Source: Suillus spraguei (lineage: Eukaryota; Basidiomycota; Agaricomycetes; Boletales; Suillaceae). Taken from it: DNA of 64,000 nucleotides. Each line of letters opens with the position of its first letter. Positions within the stretch are counted from its first letter, which is position 1. The notes under the pieces were generated by a model. That model searched no databases. It was not told the origin of the DNA and saw only the letters and a program-made list of their open reading frames with translations. Position numbers and translations under genes: made by a program. This document shows, in pieces, positions 43,772 to 56,475 of this stretch. The stretch is taken from positions 1 through 64,000 of the forward strand of contig JABCPU010000262.1 of the NCBI GenBank assembly GCA_016800925.1. Reading direction: 5' to 3'.

Positions 43772-44399
43772 CCGCCATGTCACATATAATGAATGTTTGT
43801 CTAGAACATCATTTCAATTGATTGATAATGGTGCATGTGCACCAAGTCCCTGACTTCCGATTCCAAAGTTCTCATGATTTTGGAACTCCTATTTTCACAA
43901 CTTGTCTTCAGATACTCCAATCCATCATCTATTGTTTCCCTTGCCAGACATGTAATTCTGCAGTACTGCGATGTTATTTACAATTTTTTTCCTGGGTGTG
44001 TTAATGTATGTAGATCAACAGACATTTTAACATCACTGAGACCAGGCTCCTTCTCAGCCCCTGATTCGAGTGTGGAGGAGTCATCTGAGGGTGTGGTTGT
44101 TTAATAAGTCACATGATACAACAAAAATTCAAACCCAGCATAACCTTATTCTCCTCACACTCTCACCGGGGGCTGGAAGATAACATTTGTAAACAAAGGT
44201 CAGCCACAGTGACAGTGACTGCAGAACTCCAAAAATGCTCATTCACACCTAGTGTAGGGTTACAATTATTCAAATTAATATAGTTATTTATCTGCCTCGG
44301 TTAATGTTACACCCACTCCAATATGGACACAGTGATCACAGCACTATGAGACTCCAACTTAAGTGCCTCACAATTCATTGTATCAATTCTGCAAAGCCA
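43772..44399. other. No clear gene; 5' flank of DUF6589 copy 2
   Basis: Short open frames only. May hold degraded first exons or the promoter of the DUF6589 gene that becomes readable at about 44,400. Confidence 0.4.
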
Positions 44400-45059
44400 A
44401 CAATATAATGGACATCATGTTGTCACGGATCTTCTTACCCATTGTGATGAAATCTTGGATGTGTTCATTCATCATCCTTCTCATCAAGCTGAAGCTTTAC
44501 AACACACCAACCAAGTTATGAGAGAGCAATATATTAGGGAGATTAAATCAATCTCATCTCATCAGAAGAAGCGGGTTGGCACTTTGGCCCATCACATACA
44601 ACCACACAACAGGTAGAGGACTTTAGTATTGAGGAGATGAGCATAAAAATGCAGGCTTGTGCACCTGCACTGTGGGATTTACTTGGGTTTCTCCTTGGCA
44701 TTGGTAGTTTGTGTGAAGCAAAGGGAAAGGATGCTGAAGCTGATATTGTCATGGATGAAGTACATGATAAAGATGATAGCTATTGGGACAATCTAGATGA
44801 CATAGATCTTGATGGATTTATCAATGGGCTCTCGTCAGATGACTCACACATCAAGCAATTGGTGCCTGTGCAAAACACTGCAATTATTGCAATTGTAAGC
44901 ATTATGTATCCCTTAAGTTACTGTGAATCTGAACAAATAAAATTTAGAAATGTGTTGTCATAATGAGCATATTGATGCAAAGCACGAACCAAAGGTCAAA
45001 TGCGAGCCCCTTCAGTGACAAACTCCATACTATACGGGTCACCCGACCCACATAATATC

Positions 45060-45600
45060 CCATCAAAGATGGGCCAGCGGATGATGGGCTGAGGTTATGT
45101 ATATCCTCGATGTTGACGGATGGGCCGGGGAGAATATTATTTCTGATGGAGACGGGTGGGCCGGGAGACTTGTATTTTCGGGAGAGACGGGTGGGCCGAG
45201 GGAAACATGATTTCTGATGTTGATGGATGGGCCAGGGGGATATCATCCCCGACAGAGATGGGTGGGCCCATCTGGGTAGTATGTAGAGTAGGATATTATA
45301 GACAGCTGGGCTGAAGAGAGATGCAAGGCAAATATTATTGCATAGATGGGTGGGCCGAGGTAAGAGAATATTACATATATGGGTGGGCTGAGGTGAGAGA
45401 ATATTACATATATGGGTGGGCCGAGGGTGCAGTAAAATATTTATTGCATAGACAGGTGGGCCAACATGGGGGAATTTTACATAGACGGGTGGGGCCATGG
45501 ACGGGTGGCCAGTAAAATATTTATTGCATAGACGGGTGGGCCGGGGGAGTTTACATAGATGGGTGGGCCGAGGTAAAATATATTACATATACGGGTGGGC
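45060..45600 (+). repeat. GGGTGGGCC minisatellite, left arm
   Basis: About 15 irregular units of roughly 35 bp built on ATGGGTGGGCCGAGG with AT-rich spacers such as GAATATTACATAT. Mirrored in inverted orientation at 57,165-57,560. Confidence 0.85.
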
Positions 45601-45759
45601 CTAGATATGTATGATAAAGACGTACAGCTGATGTAGCCACCAGAGAATCAAACACATAGGATACATGCACCCTATGAGTGCATATGCCTACCATCGACCA
45701 CCAAAATCTAAACCCTGAAGCACAAAAACCTGAATTCACCATGTCTGACATTCATTGAT

Positions 45760-47018
45760 AATTGAGGTGCCGGGTGCCGGGTGCCAAGTCCTGAATCCAG
45801 GGACTCAAAACTGGAGATTCAAATTAGATATTTCCTGAATTCTGGATACCCAGACACCCGAAACACAACACACAAGGTGAAAGATTTAAAGTCCATGTGT
45901 CGAGTCATCTGGTGCCGAGTGCCGGGTGCGGGTGCAGAGTACCGAAACTAGAAACTCGAGATTCGAGATTCGAGACAAAACAGACATCTACCAAAAATGT
46001 GTGGATCAAAGTTTTGTTGTTGCCTGACATGTGTCTGAGTCCCGAGGACTGAACCCAGAAATTGTGGACTACCAGATTTCGGGATTCAGGGTTCGGCACT
46101 CGAGATTCGAGATTTGAGACGAAAAAGATATCTACCAAAAATGTGTGGATCAAAGTCATTTTATTGCCTAACATTTTTTTTGGCCTCAAGTGCAGAAGCC
46201 TGAATACCGAACCCCAAACCCCTAAATAGTAGACTACCGGAGTTCGGAGTTCAGGGTTCGGCACTTAGAATGTGTGGATCAATAGGTGTCTATTGCCTCA
46301 CATTGTTCTGAATCCCGAGTCGCGAGTGCTGGGTGCCGGGGTTCAGGGTTCGGCACTCAACATGTGTAAATCAATATCTTTGTATTGCCTCGCATTGTTC
46401 TAACTCCTGGGTGCCAAAGAGTGCCGGGTGCCAGAGTTCGGGGTTCAGCACATAAATATGTGGATCAATATCTTTCACATTGTTATGAGTCCCAAATCCT
46501 GATCCCTGAGTGCCAGGTGCTGGAGTTCAGGGTTTGGCACTCAACATGTGTAAATCAATATCTTTGTATTGCCTCACATTGTTCTAACTCCTGGGTGTCG
46601 GAGTTCGGGGTTTGGCACTCAACATGTGTAAATCAATATCTTTGGATTGCCTCACATTGTTCTAACTCCCAGGTGCTGGGGTTTGGGGTTCGGTGTTAAA
46701 ATATGTGGATCAATATTTTTCACATTGTTATGAGGCCTGAGTCCCAATTCCTGACTGCCAGGTGCCGGAGTTCAGGGTTTGGTGTCAAAATATGTGCATC
46801 AATATCTTTCACATTGTTATGAGTCCCAAGGCCCAAGTCCCGAGTGCTGGGTGCCAGAGTTTGGGGTTCAGCACTCAACACGTGTGAATCAATATCTCTG
46901 TATTGCCTCACATTATTCTAAGTCCCAGGTACCAAGTCCCAGGTGCCAGGGGTTGGGGTTCGGCACTTAAAATATGTAGATCAATATTTTTCACATGGTG
47001 ATGAGTCCCGAGTCCCAG
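45760..47018 (+). repeat. Tandem array of about 80-bp repeats (left arm)
   Basis: More than ten diverged units combining GTTCGGGGTTCGGCACT, AATATGTGGATCAATAT, TTTGTATTGCCTCACATTG and CTGAGTCCCGAGTGCCGGG. Related units lie at 47,985-48,310 and, inverted, at 53,205-53,385. Confidence 0.8.
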
Positions 47019-47984
47019 TGTAAAGATACAATCTACCCTGAGCTGTAGATAAACCACGGCCTAAGCTAGTATGCAAGTCTTGCACTCTACCTAGTCTGCT
47101 TCACTTGCGAAGGCAAGAACGTTCAACCCTAAAGGGAATGCTAAGTTAGTAAAGTTCAATAATGCCTAACCTGTGGTGCAAGAATGCCATCGGAGGTAGC
47201 GAGATGCTAGCGGTGACCTCCGGTCTGTGGGAAACTTGCGGTAAGCGTGGGAATGCAGTAGGCAAGCGTAGCATGAACAGTAAAACTGCGGTAGTACGAG
47301 CGGTAAAACTGCGGTAAGCGTGGGAACTTCTGCGGTAAAACAAGCGGTAGTGTAGCGGTGAAGCGTGGGAAAGCGCGGGAAAGTGGTAAAGAGCGGTGGT
47401 GCGTGCAGCGGTAAAGCGGTAAAGAGCGGTGGTGCGTGCAGCAGTAAAGCGGTAAAGAGCGGTGGTGTGTGCAGCGGTAAAGCAATTCTTAAGGAAACAG
47501 TGACTTCAGTAAAGGACTTTATTTCGTAGTGACAGTAGTGGTGACTATTCCTAAGTACCGTGTGTACTATAGGAGGGAAGTAAGTAAAGAGTACGGGTAC
47601 CTAGGAATTTTATACAAAAGGAATAGCTACGGAAACAGAAAGGATAGGATTAACACGCAGCAGACATGTAATAAGACTGCACTACAGTTTACAAAACATC
47701 ACGTACCAGCGAGACTGGATGGACATAGGACGGACAGTGAATCTTGCTTGTGGATGCCTAATGGGTTCGTGGAGATTGCCGAAGATCACCGCTTTGCAGG
47801 AAAGTTACCGCAGTACAGCCATTAAGCTGCAACAAGGCTTCCGGAGTGTGGAACAATACCGTTAGATAGGGGTAAACGCATGGTAAAGTAGGACGGTGAA
47901 GCCGAAGGGTAAGGATAATGATTGCCATGTGACACCTATATGAAAATGTGCCGTTTCAAGCTCAGCGTGAGTTTGTTCGTCACA
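47019..47984 (+). repeat. Solo LTR, family C (966 bp) in the left arm
   Basis: TGTAAAGATACAATC at the left and GTTTGTTCGTCACA at the right. Flanking 4-mers CCAG and CTGG do not match, so the insertion was probably rearranged within the array. It contains tandem AGCGGTAAAGCGGTAAAGAG-type repeats (about 47,390-47,480). Confidence 0.8.
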
Positions 47985-49402
47985 CTGGGTGCTGGGGTTC
48001 GGGTTCAGCACTTAAGATGTATGGATTGATATGTTTCACATTGTTACCCAGCACCCGGCACAAGGTGACTCAACAGATAGGTTTCAAATTCTTTACATTT
48101 TGTGTCGAGTCCTGAGTGCCAGGTGCCGGGGTTCGGGGTTTGGCACTCAAAATGTGTGAATCAATGTGAGGCAATAAAAAGACTTTGACCCACACATTTT
48201 TAGTGCTGAACCCCGAACTCTGACATCTGGTAGTCCACAATTTCGGGGTTTGGCACTTGTGATTCTGCACTCAGGACTCAGAAAAATGTGAGACAATAAA
48301 AGGAATTTGATCCACACATTTAAAACTTGAAACTCATAAAATGTATATCATGTAAATTTTCTATTTCCTTACACAGTTCACCAAGTGTCAAGTACCAAGA
48401 CCTGAGACCCGAATCCTGAATTCCTGGCAATGTACCAAGTGCCGAGTGCTGAGTGCCAAAACCCAAAACTTGAAACTTGAAACACAACACTTGAAACTCG
48501 CAAAAATCTGTATCATGTAAAATTTCTATTTCCTTACACAGTTCACCAAGTGTTGAGTACCAAGACCCAAGACCTGAATCCTGAATGTAGGGTTGGCAGG
48601 CCAGCTGCGGAGGTCCGGAGATATGGAGATCAGGGCCAGAGATCATAGTGGAGATGGGGTGTGAAATACAGTATGTGACAGAAACTCGCAAAAATGTATA
48701 TCATGTAAAATTTCTATTTCCTTACACAGTTCACCAATTGTCAAGTAACAAGACCTGAGACCCAAATCCTGAATTCCTGGCAATGTATGAAGTGCTGAGT
48801 GCTGAGTGCTGAGTGCCGAAGCCTGAGACCCAAAACTTGAAATTTCAAAACTCGCAAACATCTGTATCATGTACAATTTCTATTTCCTTACACAGTTCAC
48901 CGAGTGTTGAGTACCAAGACCCAAGACCCAAATCCCAAATTTAGGGTTGGCAGGCTAGCTGCAGAGGTCCAGAGGTCTGGAAATATGGAGATCAGGGCCA
49001 GAGATCATAGTGGAGATGGGGTGTGAAATACGGTATGTGACAGAAACTCGCAAAAATGTATATCATGTAAAATTTCTATTTCCTTACACAGTTCATTGAG
49101 TGTTGAGTAGCAAGACCCGAGACCCGAATTCCTGGCAATGTAGCAAGTGCCTCGTGCCAAAGCCCAAAGCCCAAAACTTGAAACTTGAAACTCAAAACTT
49201 GCAAAAATCTGTATCATGTAAAATTTCTATTTCCTTACACAGTTCACTGAGTGTTGAGTACCAAGCCCCGAGACCTGAATTCCTGGCAATGTAGCAAGTG
49301 CCTCGTGCCAAAGCCCAAAACCCAAAACTTGAAACTTGAAACTCAAAACTTGCAAAAATCTGTATCATGTAAAATTTCTATTTCCTTACACAGTTCACCG
49401 AG
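47985..49402 (+). repeat. Tandem array of about 150-200-bp repeats (left arm)
   Basis: At least seven units share TGTATCATGTAAAATTTCTA, TTTCCTTACACAGTTCACC, GAGTGTTGAGTACCAAGACC, GAATTCCTGGCAATGTA and CTTGAAACTTGAAAC. The same unit occurs inverted in the right arm (51,746-53,200). One unit pair (about 48,590 and 48,945) carries an extra GGTTGGCAGGCTAGCTGC segment. Confidence 0.88.
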
Positions 49403-50558
49403 TGATTCCATTCCTCTGGATCTCCCTGCATTCCTCTCCGGACATATTCCCCTGCCACATGCATTACACTATTTGAGGTATGTCCTTGTCTCCAGCTCTC
49501 GGTTACCTCTGTTTCTGTCTTGATAATCTCTTTCGTACATATCTCATCTCTGAGTTCATTTTGTTATGTTCCATTGTACTTAGTAGTATGTTTACGCATG
49601 GTTCATACATAGCCTTGGATTATGCTTACTGATCCTTACCTATGATACCTACAGTATATAAACTCGCACTGAAGTACTCTGGACTTCAGTTTGGTCATTA
49701 CTGTCTGATTACTTACTTTCTTCTTTCTACTTATTCTCTGCTTTATATCTTGCTACCTTCTCATGTCAATATAACTCCATTCCATTCTTGCACTTGGGCT
49801 CTGGCCCTTGTAAGCCTCTGGTTCAGGCCTATGGGAGTATTCCCTAGGCCGGACCTTTGACCCTTTGTTATATTATACTTTCCGAACTTTGTCTGAACTC
49901 CAGTCTTTATCTCTGTTCACCTCCAGCTCTACCTTTGGTAGTCTTCCTCTGTTTGTTTCTACTCCAGACTTTATCCGTAGTAGCCTGTACCTTCCTTACA
50001 TAATCTCCGGACCTACTCCTCCATAGTAGGGCAATACTTCCCCCCAAATCCACAGAGCTCCACTCCTCCGTTTCTCCACTCCTCCACTCCTCCATTTCTC
50101 TGTTCCTCCACTCCTCATCCTCTGGACCTCCTATCTCTGGACCTCTTGTCCTGTCCTATCCTATCCTTGACCTCCTGTGGTCATATTTCCCCCTGGAGCC
50201 TTGCTCCAATCCTGCCCTAGACTTCATCCAGCGGTCTTCCCTTCACACATTCTACTTGGGACTTGTCCCAGTAGTCTTACCTTTATCTCCGCCTACCTCC
50301 GGCGTAGTTTTCTACACTTCTCCAGAAGTTTATTGGTGCTCTATGGAGCAATCCAGCCCAAGAGTTCCTCCAAGGTTCTCCCTCGGACTTCACAAGAACT
50401 CCTCTTTGGACTTCATATGAAATTAGGGGCATGTACTCAGGCAAGGGGCACAGCGCACAAGCTGAGGCCAAGCCCCCATGAATTAGTATGACCCTCCAGT
50501 ATGACCCCATGCAAAGCTGGAACTTCTGAATAGCCTCTGGTTTTGCATGGCCATAACA
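49403..50558 (-). repeat. Diverged LTR family B-like sequence, inverted
   Basis: Read minus, it starts TGTTATGGCCATGCAAAACC and contains the B landmarks (GGGGCTTGGCCTCAGC, GTGCCCCTTGCC, ...TTAGGGAATACTCCC). The end near 49,403 is poorly defined and no matching TSD was seen. Confidence 0.65.
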
Positions 50559-51745
50559 GTTTTGAGTTTCAGCACTCAGCACTCAGTGATTCAAGAATTT
50601 GCTTCTGGCAGAGGTAACATTCATTGAAAAAAATTGTATATACATCAATTACTATGCAATTATGCCAACCTCCTCACAAGACCCTTTAACCTTCACCTCA
50701 ACATCCAAGAACAAAAACATAGAAAGTCGCATTTCTCACACTTTTGATGTTTTCAGTATCTTACTCTTGCATAAATAATACAGCCTCTTCATATATCATT
50801 ATAATACCATATATACTTGCTTTGTATGACAAGGATCAGCTGAAAATAGGCCGGAGTTTTGAACTAGTGTGAATGCTTACTATTTCTACTGATAAGGAGC
50901 CCATACTTTCAAAACATCAAAGTTTATTCATCAGACACCTGGAGTAGATTTAAAATACATTCACTATGATATATCTAAATTTATAAAACCATCCAACAAG
51001 AATTGAGTGCTGAGGAAGTGAAATAGATAAGAAATTGACTGTGGGAAAGTTCAAAGTCCCAAAATATCGAAAATGGTCAGTTGGGCAGTTGTAGGACTTT
51101 GACGCTGGGTCAACTGAGATATACACCACATCCCTTTCACCACCCTCCAACCTCAGGGCAATATGCAGTATAGGTTCCTTTAGTAGTCTAACATGTATCT
51201 TACATATTTTGAATGAAATATTTAAACTGTACCATATATAAATGTGACTTTGTGTAAAAAGATGTCAATTGTCACTTTTCACACATATGTCATTTTACTT
51301 ATCGTTCAGTCAGTCCTTCATGGATCTTTCTAAAACTTCAAATACATCATTAGGGACATATATGAGAGGTAAATCATGCATCAGATCACTTATCATAAGC
51401 TTGATTATTATGTAGGCTTCTTATCAGTAGAAATATCCCCTGTACATGACATATCAGATTTGTGGCCTATATACAACTGATCCTTTGCATATGACACATG
51501 TAGGAGTGTGCTACTGTTGATGTCTGAGCAGGGCTGGCCATTCATGCAATGATAAGACATTCAAAAACTTTGAAAATGATTGAGGAGCAACAGGAGGGCA
51601 TCCATGATAAGATGGTTGAGATTGAACTGGATGTTGAGGTGAAGGTTAAAGGGTCTTGTGAGGAGGTGGACATAATTGCATAGTGATAGATGTATATACA
51701 ATTTTTTTCAATGAATGTTACCTCTGCCAGAAGCAAATTATTGAA
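50559..51745. other. Centre of the foldback element: inverted shoulder and about 0.9-kb loop
   Basis: The left shoulder 50,583-50,712 and right shoulder 51,612-51,745 are inverted copies (shared TTTGCTTCTGGCAGAGGTAA, CATTCATTGAAAAAAATTGT, CTCCTCACAAGACCCTTTAA). The loop is AT-rich with only short open frames (longest 66 codons, minus, 51,150-50,950). No transposase or RNA gene recognised. Confidence 0.75.
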
Positions 51746-53389
51746 TCACTGAGTGCTGAGTGCTGAGTGCTGAGTGCCAACACTTGAAACCCAAAACTTG
51801 AAACTCACAAAGTGTGAAGTACCAAGACCTGAGACCCAAAACCCTGGCATACAGTTTCAAGTTTCAAGTTTCAAGTTTCAAATTTTGGGGTTCAGGGTTT
51901 AGGGTTCGGGTTCTGGCACGAGGCACTTGTTACATTGCCAGGAATTCAGGATTTGGGTTCCGGGTTTTGGTACTTGACACTCGGTGAACTGTATAAGGAA
52001 ATAGAAATTTTACATGATACAGATTTGTGCGAGTTTCAAGTTTCAAGTTTCGGGGTTCGAGGTCTGGCACTCGGCACTTGTTACATTGCCAGGAATTCAG
52101 GATTCGGGTCTCAGTTCTTGGTACTTGACACTCGGTGAACTGTATAAGGAAATAGAAAATTTACATCTTACACATCTTTGCAAGTTTCAAGTTTCAAGTT
52201 GTAAATTTTGGAGTTCGGGCGTTGTGTTCCGGCACTCAGCACTTGTTACATTGCCAGGAATTCGGGATTTGGGTCCCAGGTCGTGGTACTTGACACTCGG
52301 TGAACTGTGTAAGGAAATAGAAATTTTACATGATACAGATTTTTGCAAGTTTCAATTTTGAAGTTTGAAGTTTGAAGTTTCGGAGGTCAGGTTCTGGCAC
52401 TCGGCACTTGTTACATTGCCAGGAATTTGTGATTCAGGTCCCGGGTCTTGTTACTTGACACTCAGTGAACTGTGTAAGAAAATAGAAATTTTACATGATA
52501 CAAATTTTTGCAAGTTTCAATTTTGAAGTTTGAAGTTTGAAGTTTCGAAGTTCGGGGGTCGGGTTCCAGCACTCGGCACTTGTTACACTGCCAGGAATTC
52601 GGGATTCGGGTCCCGGGTCTTAGTACTTGACACTCGGTGAACTGTGCAAGGAAATAGAAAATTTAAATGATACAGATTTTTGCAAGTTTCAATTTTGAAG
52701 TTTGAAGTTTGAAGTTTCGGGGCTTGGGTGAGGGCACTTGGCACTTGTTACATTGCTAGAAATTCGGGGGTTTTGGGTCTCAGGTCTTAGTACTTGACAC
52801 TCGGTGAACTGTGCAAGGAAATAGAAATTTTACATGATACAGATTTTTGGAAGGTTCAAGTTTGAAGTTTGAAGTTTCAGAGTTTGGGGGTCGGCTTCTG
52901 GCACTTGGCACTTGTTACATTGCCAGGAATTTGGGATTTGGGTCCCGGGTCGTGGTACTTGACACTCGGTGAACTGTGTAAGGAAATAGACATTTTACAT
53001 GATACACATTTTTGTGAGTTCCAAGTTCCAAGTTTCAAGTTTCAAGGTTCAGGGTTTGGGTTCTGGCACTCAGCACTTGTTACATTGCCAAGGATTCAAG
53101 ATTCGGGTCCTGGGTCTTGATACTTGACACTCGGTGAACTGTGTGAGGAAATAGGCATTTTACATGATATACATTTTTGCAAGTTTCAAGTTTTGAGTTT
53201 TGAGTTTCAGCTTTTTATTGCCTCACATTTTTCTGAGTCCCAAGTGCCAAATCCTGAGTGCTGAACCCCGGTAGTCCACAATTTCGGGGTTCGGCACTTG
53301 GGATTCAGCACTCAGGACTCAGACAAATGTCAGGCAATCAAAAGATTTGATTCACACATTTTTGGTAGATATCTTTTTTGTCTCGAATC
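51746..53389 (-). repeat. Tandem array of about 160-bp repeats (right arm, inverted copy)
   Basis: Eight units at about 160-170 bp spacing (near 51,960, 52,125, 52,290, 52,455, 52,625, 52,795, 52,960, 53,125). Each contains CTTGACACTCGGTGAACTGT, AAGGAAATAGAAATTTTACA, TGATACAGATTTTTGCAAG and CACTTGTTACATTGCCAGGA. These are the reverse complements of left-arm units. Confidence 0.9.
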
Positions 53390-54140
53390 TGTTACAGCCA
53401 TGCAAAACCAGAGGCTACTCAGACGTTCCAGCTTTGCATGGGGTCTTACTGGAGTGTCATAACTAAATCATAAGGGCTTGGCCTCTGCTCATGCGCTGTG
53501 CCCCATATACAAGAGCCATACTACAATGTGGTATAAGTATGTCCTTGAGGAATTTGTTCATTCTCACACAATATCATAGATAGTGAAAAATGTCAAAACA
53601 TGCGGACAGTTTTTTGAGCCACTGTATGTGCCCCTAATTTTGCATGAAGTCTGAGGGGGAGTTCCAGTGAAGTCCAGAGGGGAACTCCAGAGGAACTCTA
53701 GGGCTAGACTGCTCAATAGTGCGCCAACGGACTACTGTAGGATCGTGGGAACCATGCAGGAACTATTTCCGGAGGACAGGAAATACAGGTAAGACTACTG
53801 GGTCGAGTCCCAAGTAGAATGGAATGGAGGATGGACTGCCAGATGAAGTCCAGGGCAAGATAGGAGGGAAGCTCCAGGGGGAAAGATGATCCACAGGATG
53901 TCAAGGGTGGGGTAGGACAGGACCAGAGGTCCGAAGATAGGGGGTCCAGAGATAGGAGGTCTGGAGGGGGAGGAGTATAGGAGTGTAGGAGTGGAGGACC
54001 AGAGAAGTGAAGCTCCGTGGATCCAAGTGGAAGTATTTAGGACATTGATGAGGATCGGAAGTCTCAGATATCAGAGGAGGGAAAGTCCGTACATAGTGGT
54101 GGGTGAGCTGTGCTCAGGGTGGGCTAGGATATGCATAGTG
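53390..54140 (+). repeat. LTR family B, 3'-incomplete, with a mariner end inserted
   Basis: Starts TGTTACAGCCATGCAAAACC and follows B through the AGTCCAGAGG and GGAGGTCTGGAGG landmarks, but lacks the TATATGACA end. A one-ended mariner remnant sits at about 53,510-53,624. Confidence 0.7.
53510..53624. mobile_element. Single mariner terminal inverted repeat remnant
   Basis: 115 bp matching the outer end of the mariner at 54,861-56,475 (CCATACTACAATGTGGTATA ... ACAGTTTTTTGAGCCACTG) and followed by TA. The other end is absent. Independent evidence of a second insertion of the same family. Confidence 0.8.
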
Positions 54141-54860
54141 TTAGCAAGCTAGCTGCAGAGGTCTGAAGGTCCAGTCTGTTACGACCATGCAAAACCGGAG
54201 ATTAGTAAGAAGTCCTGGTCTTACATGGGGTTGTACTGGAGGGTTGTAAAGTCAAAGGGGCTTGGCCTCAGCTCGTATGCTGTGCCCCTTACCCGAGTAT
54301 GTGCCCTTAATTTCAGATGAAGTCCAAGGGAGAGTTCTGGTGAAGTCCAGATGGAGGGTCCGGATGAACTCTAAGGCAGGATAGCTCGACAGAGCTCCGA
54401 TGGACTTCCGGATGAGCGCAGGAATGCGCCGGAACTATTTCCGGAAGGTAGGGAGTAATGGTAACACTACTGGAACAAGCTCCAAGTAGAATGGATGAAG
54501 GATGGACTGCTGGACAAAGTCCAGGGCAGGATAGGAGCAGAGCTCTGGAGGGAAAGATGATCCATAGATGTCAGAGGATAGGATAGGATGGATCCAGAGG
54601 ACTAGGGGTCCGAAGGTCCGGAGCTCAGAGGAGCGGAGGAGTGGATGATTGGATGATTGGATGAGCATAGCTCTGTGGATCTTATAGGAAGTGTTGGCTA
54701 CTAGAGGGGAGTAGGTCTGGATATGGTGTAGAGATAGTATAGACTACTCCGGACAAGGTCCGGAATAGAAACAGACAGTATAAGACTACCAAAGGTAGAG
54801 TCGGAGGTGAAACAGATGATAGACAGAGATGGACGAAGTCCGAAAAGATTATAGGACATA

Positions 54861-56475
54861 CAGTGGCTCAAAAAACTGTCCGCATGTTTTGACATTTTTC
54901 ACTATCTATGATATTGTGTGAGAATGAACAAATTCCTCAAGGACATACTTATACCACATTGTAGTATGGCTTCAGGGCTTTTATTTGAGCCCTACACCGT
55001 GGGAATCGGCGGAGATATGGTGGAGATATAAGGCTTATAAAATGATGACTCATGTGGACAGTTTTTTGAGTGTATATTAAAACTATATAAATCATTATTT
55101 ATGACACCATAAAAATCATGCCACTATTATATAAATTATAAAGTGGTGTCATTATGTTATTTTATGACTATATCTAACTATATAAACCAGAATATCTCAT
55201 GTATCATAGTCATAATCACCATGAAAGCCATCTCCTCTGCTCAAAGAGATAATATCCTCTCTCTGTCTTATGCTGGCCTCTCTGCTCGCCAAATTTCCTC
55301 TAGAACTGGAGTATGCAAGTCCACTGTGGCCAAGTTCATCAAAGAAAGCCACCCAGACAAGGAAAACTCTTGTGGAGGACGTCCATCCAAGCTTACCTCT
55401 ACTGACAAAAGGGCTATTATCCAACATATCACTACAGGAAAGGCTGATAATGCTGTCCAAGCCACCCATTATATCAATTCCACCATCACTACCCCTGTCT
55501 CTTCACAAACTGTGAGGAATGTTCTCAAGGCAGCTCATCTCAAGGCAGTAACAAAGAAGAAAAGCCTCTTCTCTCCATCAAACATAGGCAGAGAAGACTA
55601 GCCTTTGCCTTAGCTCATCAACACTGGACTGTAGAGGACTGGAAGTGTGTTATATGGTCAGATGAGACCAAAATCAATAGGATTGGGTCAGATGGGAAGG
55701 TGTATGTATGGAAAAGAAGGGAGATGGCCTAACAGACAGAGAGGTTAATGGGACTGTCAAGTTTAGAGGAGGTTCTTTAATGGTATGGGGCTGTATGGGA
55801 TGGAATGGTGTGGGAATGCTTGCTGAGGTTGAGGGGAAGATGAATGCTGAGCAGTATGTGGACATTTTAAATGACCACTTGCTGCCTAGCTTGGCAGAAT
55901 CAGGGATTGATGAAGAAGATATCATTTTCCAACAGGATAATGATCCCAAGCACACATCCAGAAGAGCTAGGGAATGGTTTGAAGAACATAACATCAATGT
56001 TCTTGACTGGCCAGCACAGTCTCCTGATGTCAATGTCATTGAACATCTCTGGGGAACACTCAAGAAAAAGCTTCAAGCCTATGAAAACCCCCCTAAAGGA
56101 GTATGGGAGCTTTGGGAGAGAGTAGCAGTGGAATGGGGGAAGATCACAGCTGAGGATTGCCAGAAATTAATTGAGAGTATGCCTAGAAGGATAGAGGCAG
56201 TAATTAAAGCCAAGGGAGGTCATACAAAATACTAGAATACCTGGTTATTACTGTAAAATACTTGAGTCAAAAAACTGTCCGCATGAGTCACCATTTTGTG
56301 AGCCTTGTATCTCCACCATATCTCCACCGATTCCCACGGTGTAGGGCTCAAATGAAAGCCCTGAAGCCATACTACAATGTGGTATAAGCATGTTTTTGAG
56401 GCATTTGTTTGTTCTCACACAATATTATAGATAGTGAAAAATGCCAAAACATGCGGACAGTTTTTTGAGCCACTG
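54861..56475 (+). mobile_element. Tc1/mariner element (1615 bp), TA target site
   Basis: Ends CAGTGGCTCAAAAAACTGTC and its inverse, flanked by TA at 54859-54860 and 56476-56477. Each terminal inverted repeat is about 215 bp. Each carries, at its inner edge, a second inverted copy of the tip motif (TGGACAGTTTTTTGAG at about 55,057; TCAAAAAACTGTCCGCATGA at about 56,266), so each end could itself form a hairpin. It lies inside an LTR-B. Confidence 0.95.
55221..56235 (+). pseudogene. Tc1/mariner transposase (DD34E), two frameshifts
   Basis: ATG 55,221 opens MKAISSAQRDNILSL, a helix-turn-helix (YAGLSARQISSRTGVCKSTV, residues about 15-40), then a GGRPSKLTS AT-hook-like linker and a second helix-turn-helix. 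The catalytic triad is D in WSDETK, D in FQQDNDPKHTS and E in IEHLWG, with 34 residues between the second D and the E (DD34E, Tc1 type). Two one-base shifts, near 55,557 (after KKK) and near 55,709 (VYVWKRR), put the three parts in different frames; the last frame is open to 56,235. DDE motifs are intact, so this is a recently dead copy. It would cut and paste the element at TA sites. Confidence 0.93.

Noticed and set aside
51746..53389. Regularly spaced repeats that might suggest a CRISPR array
   Set aside because: Units are about 160 bp, diverged, contiguous and without unique spacers, in fungal DNA; they are minisatellites in the arm of a foldback element.
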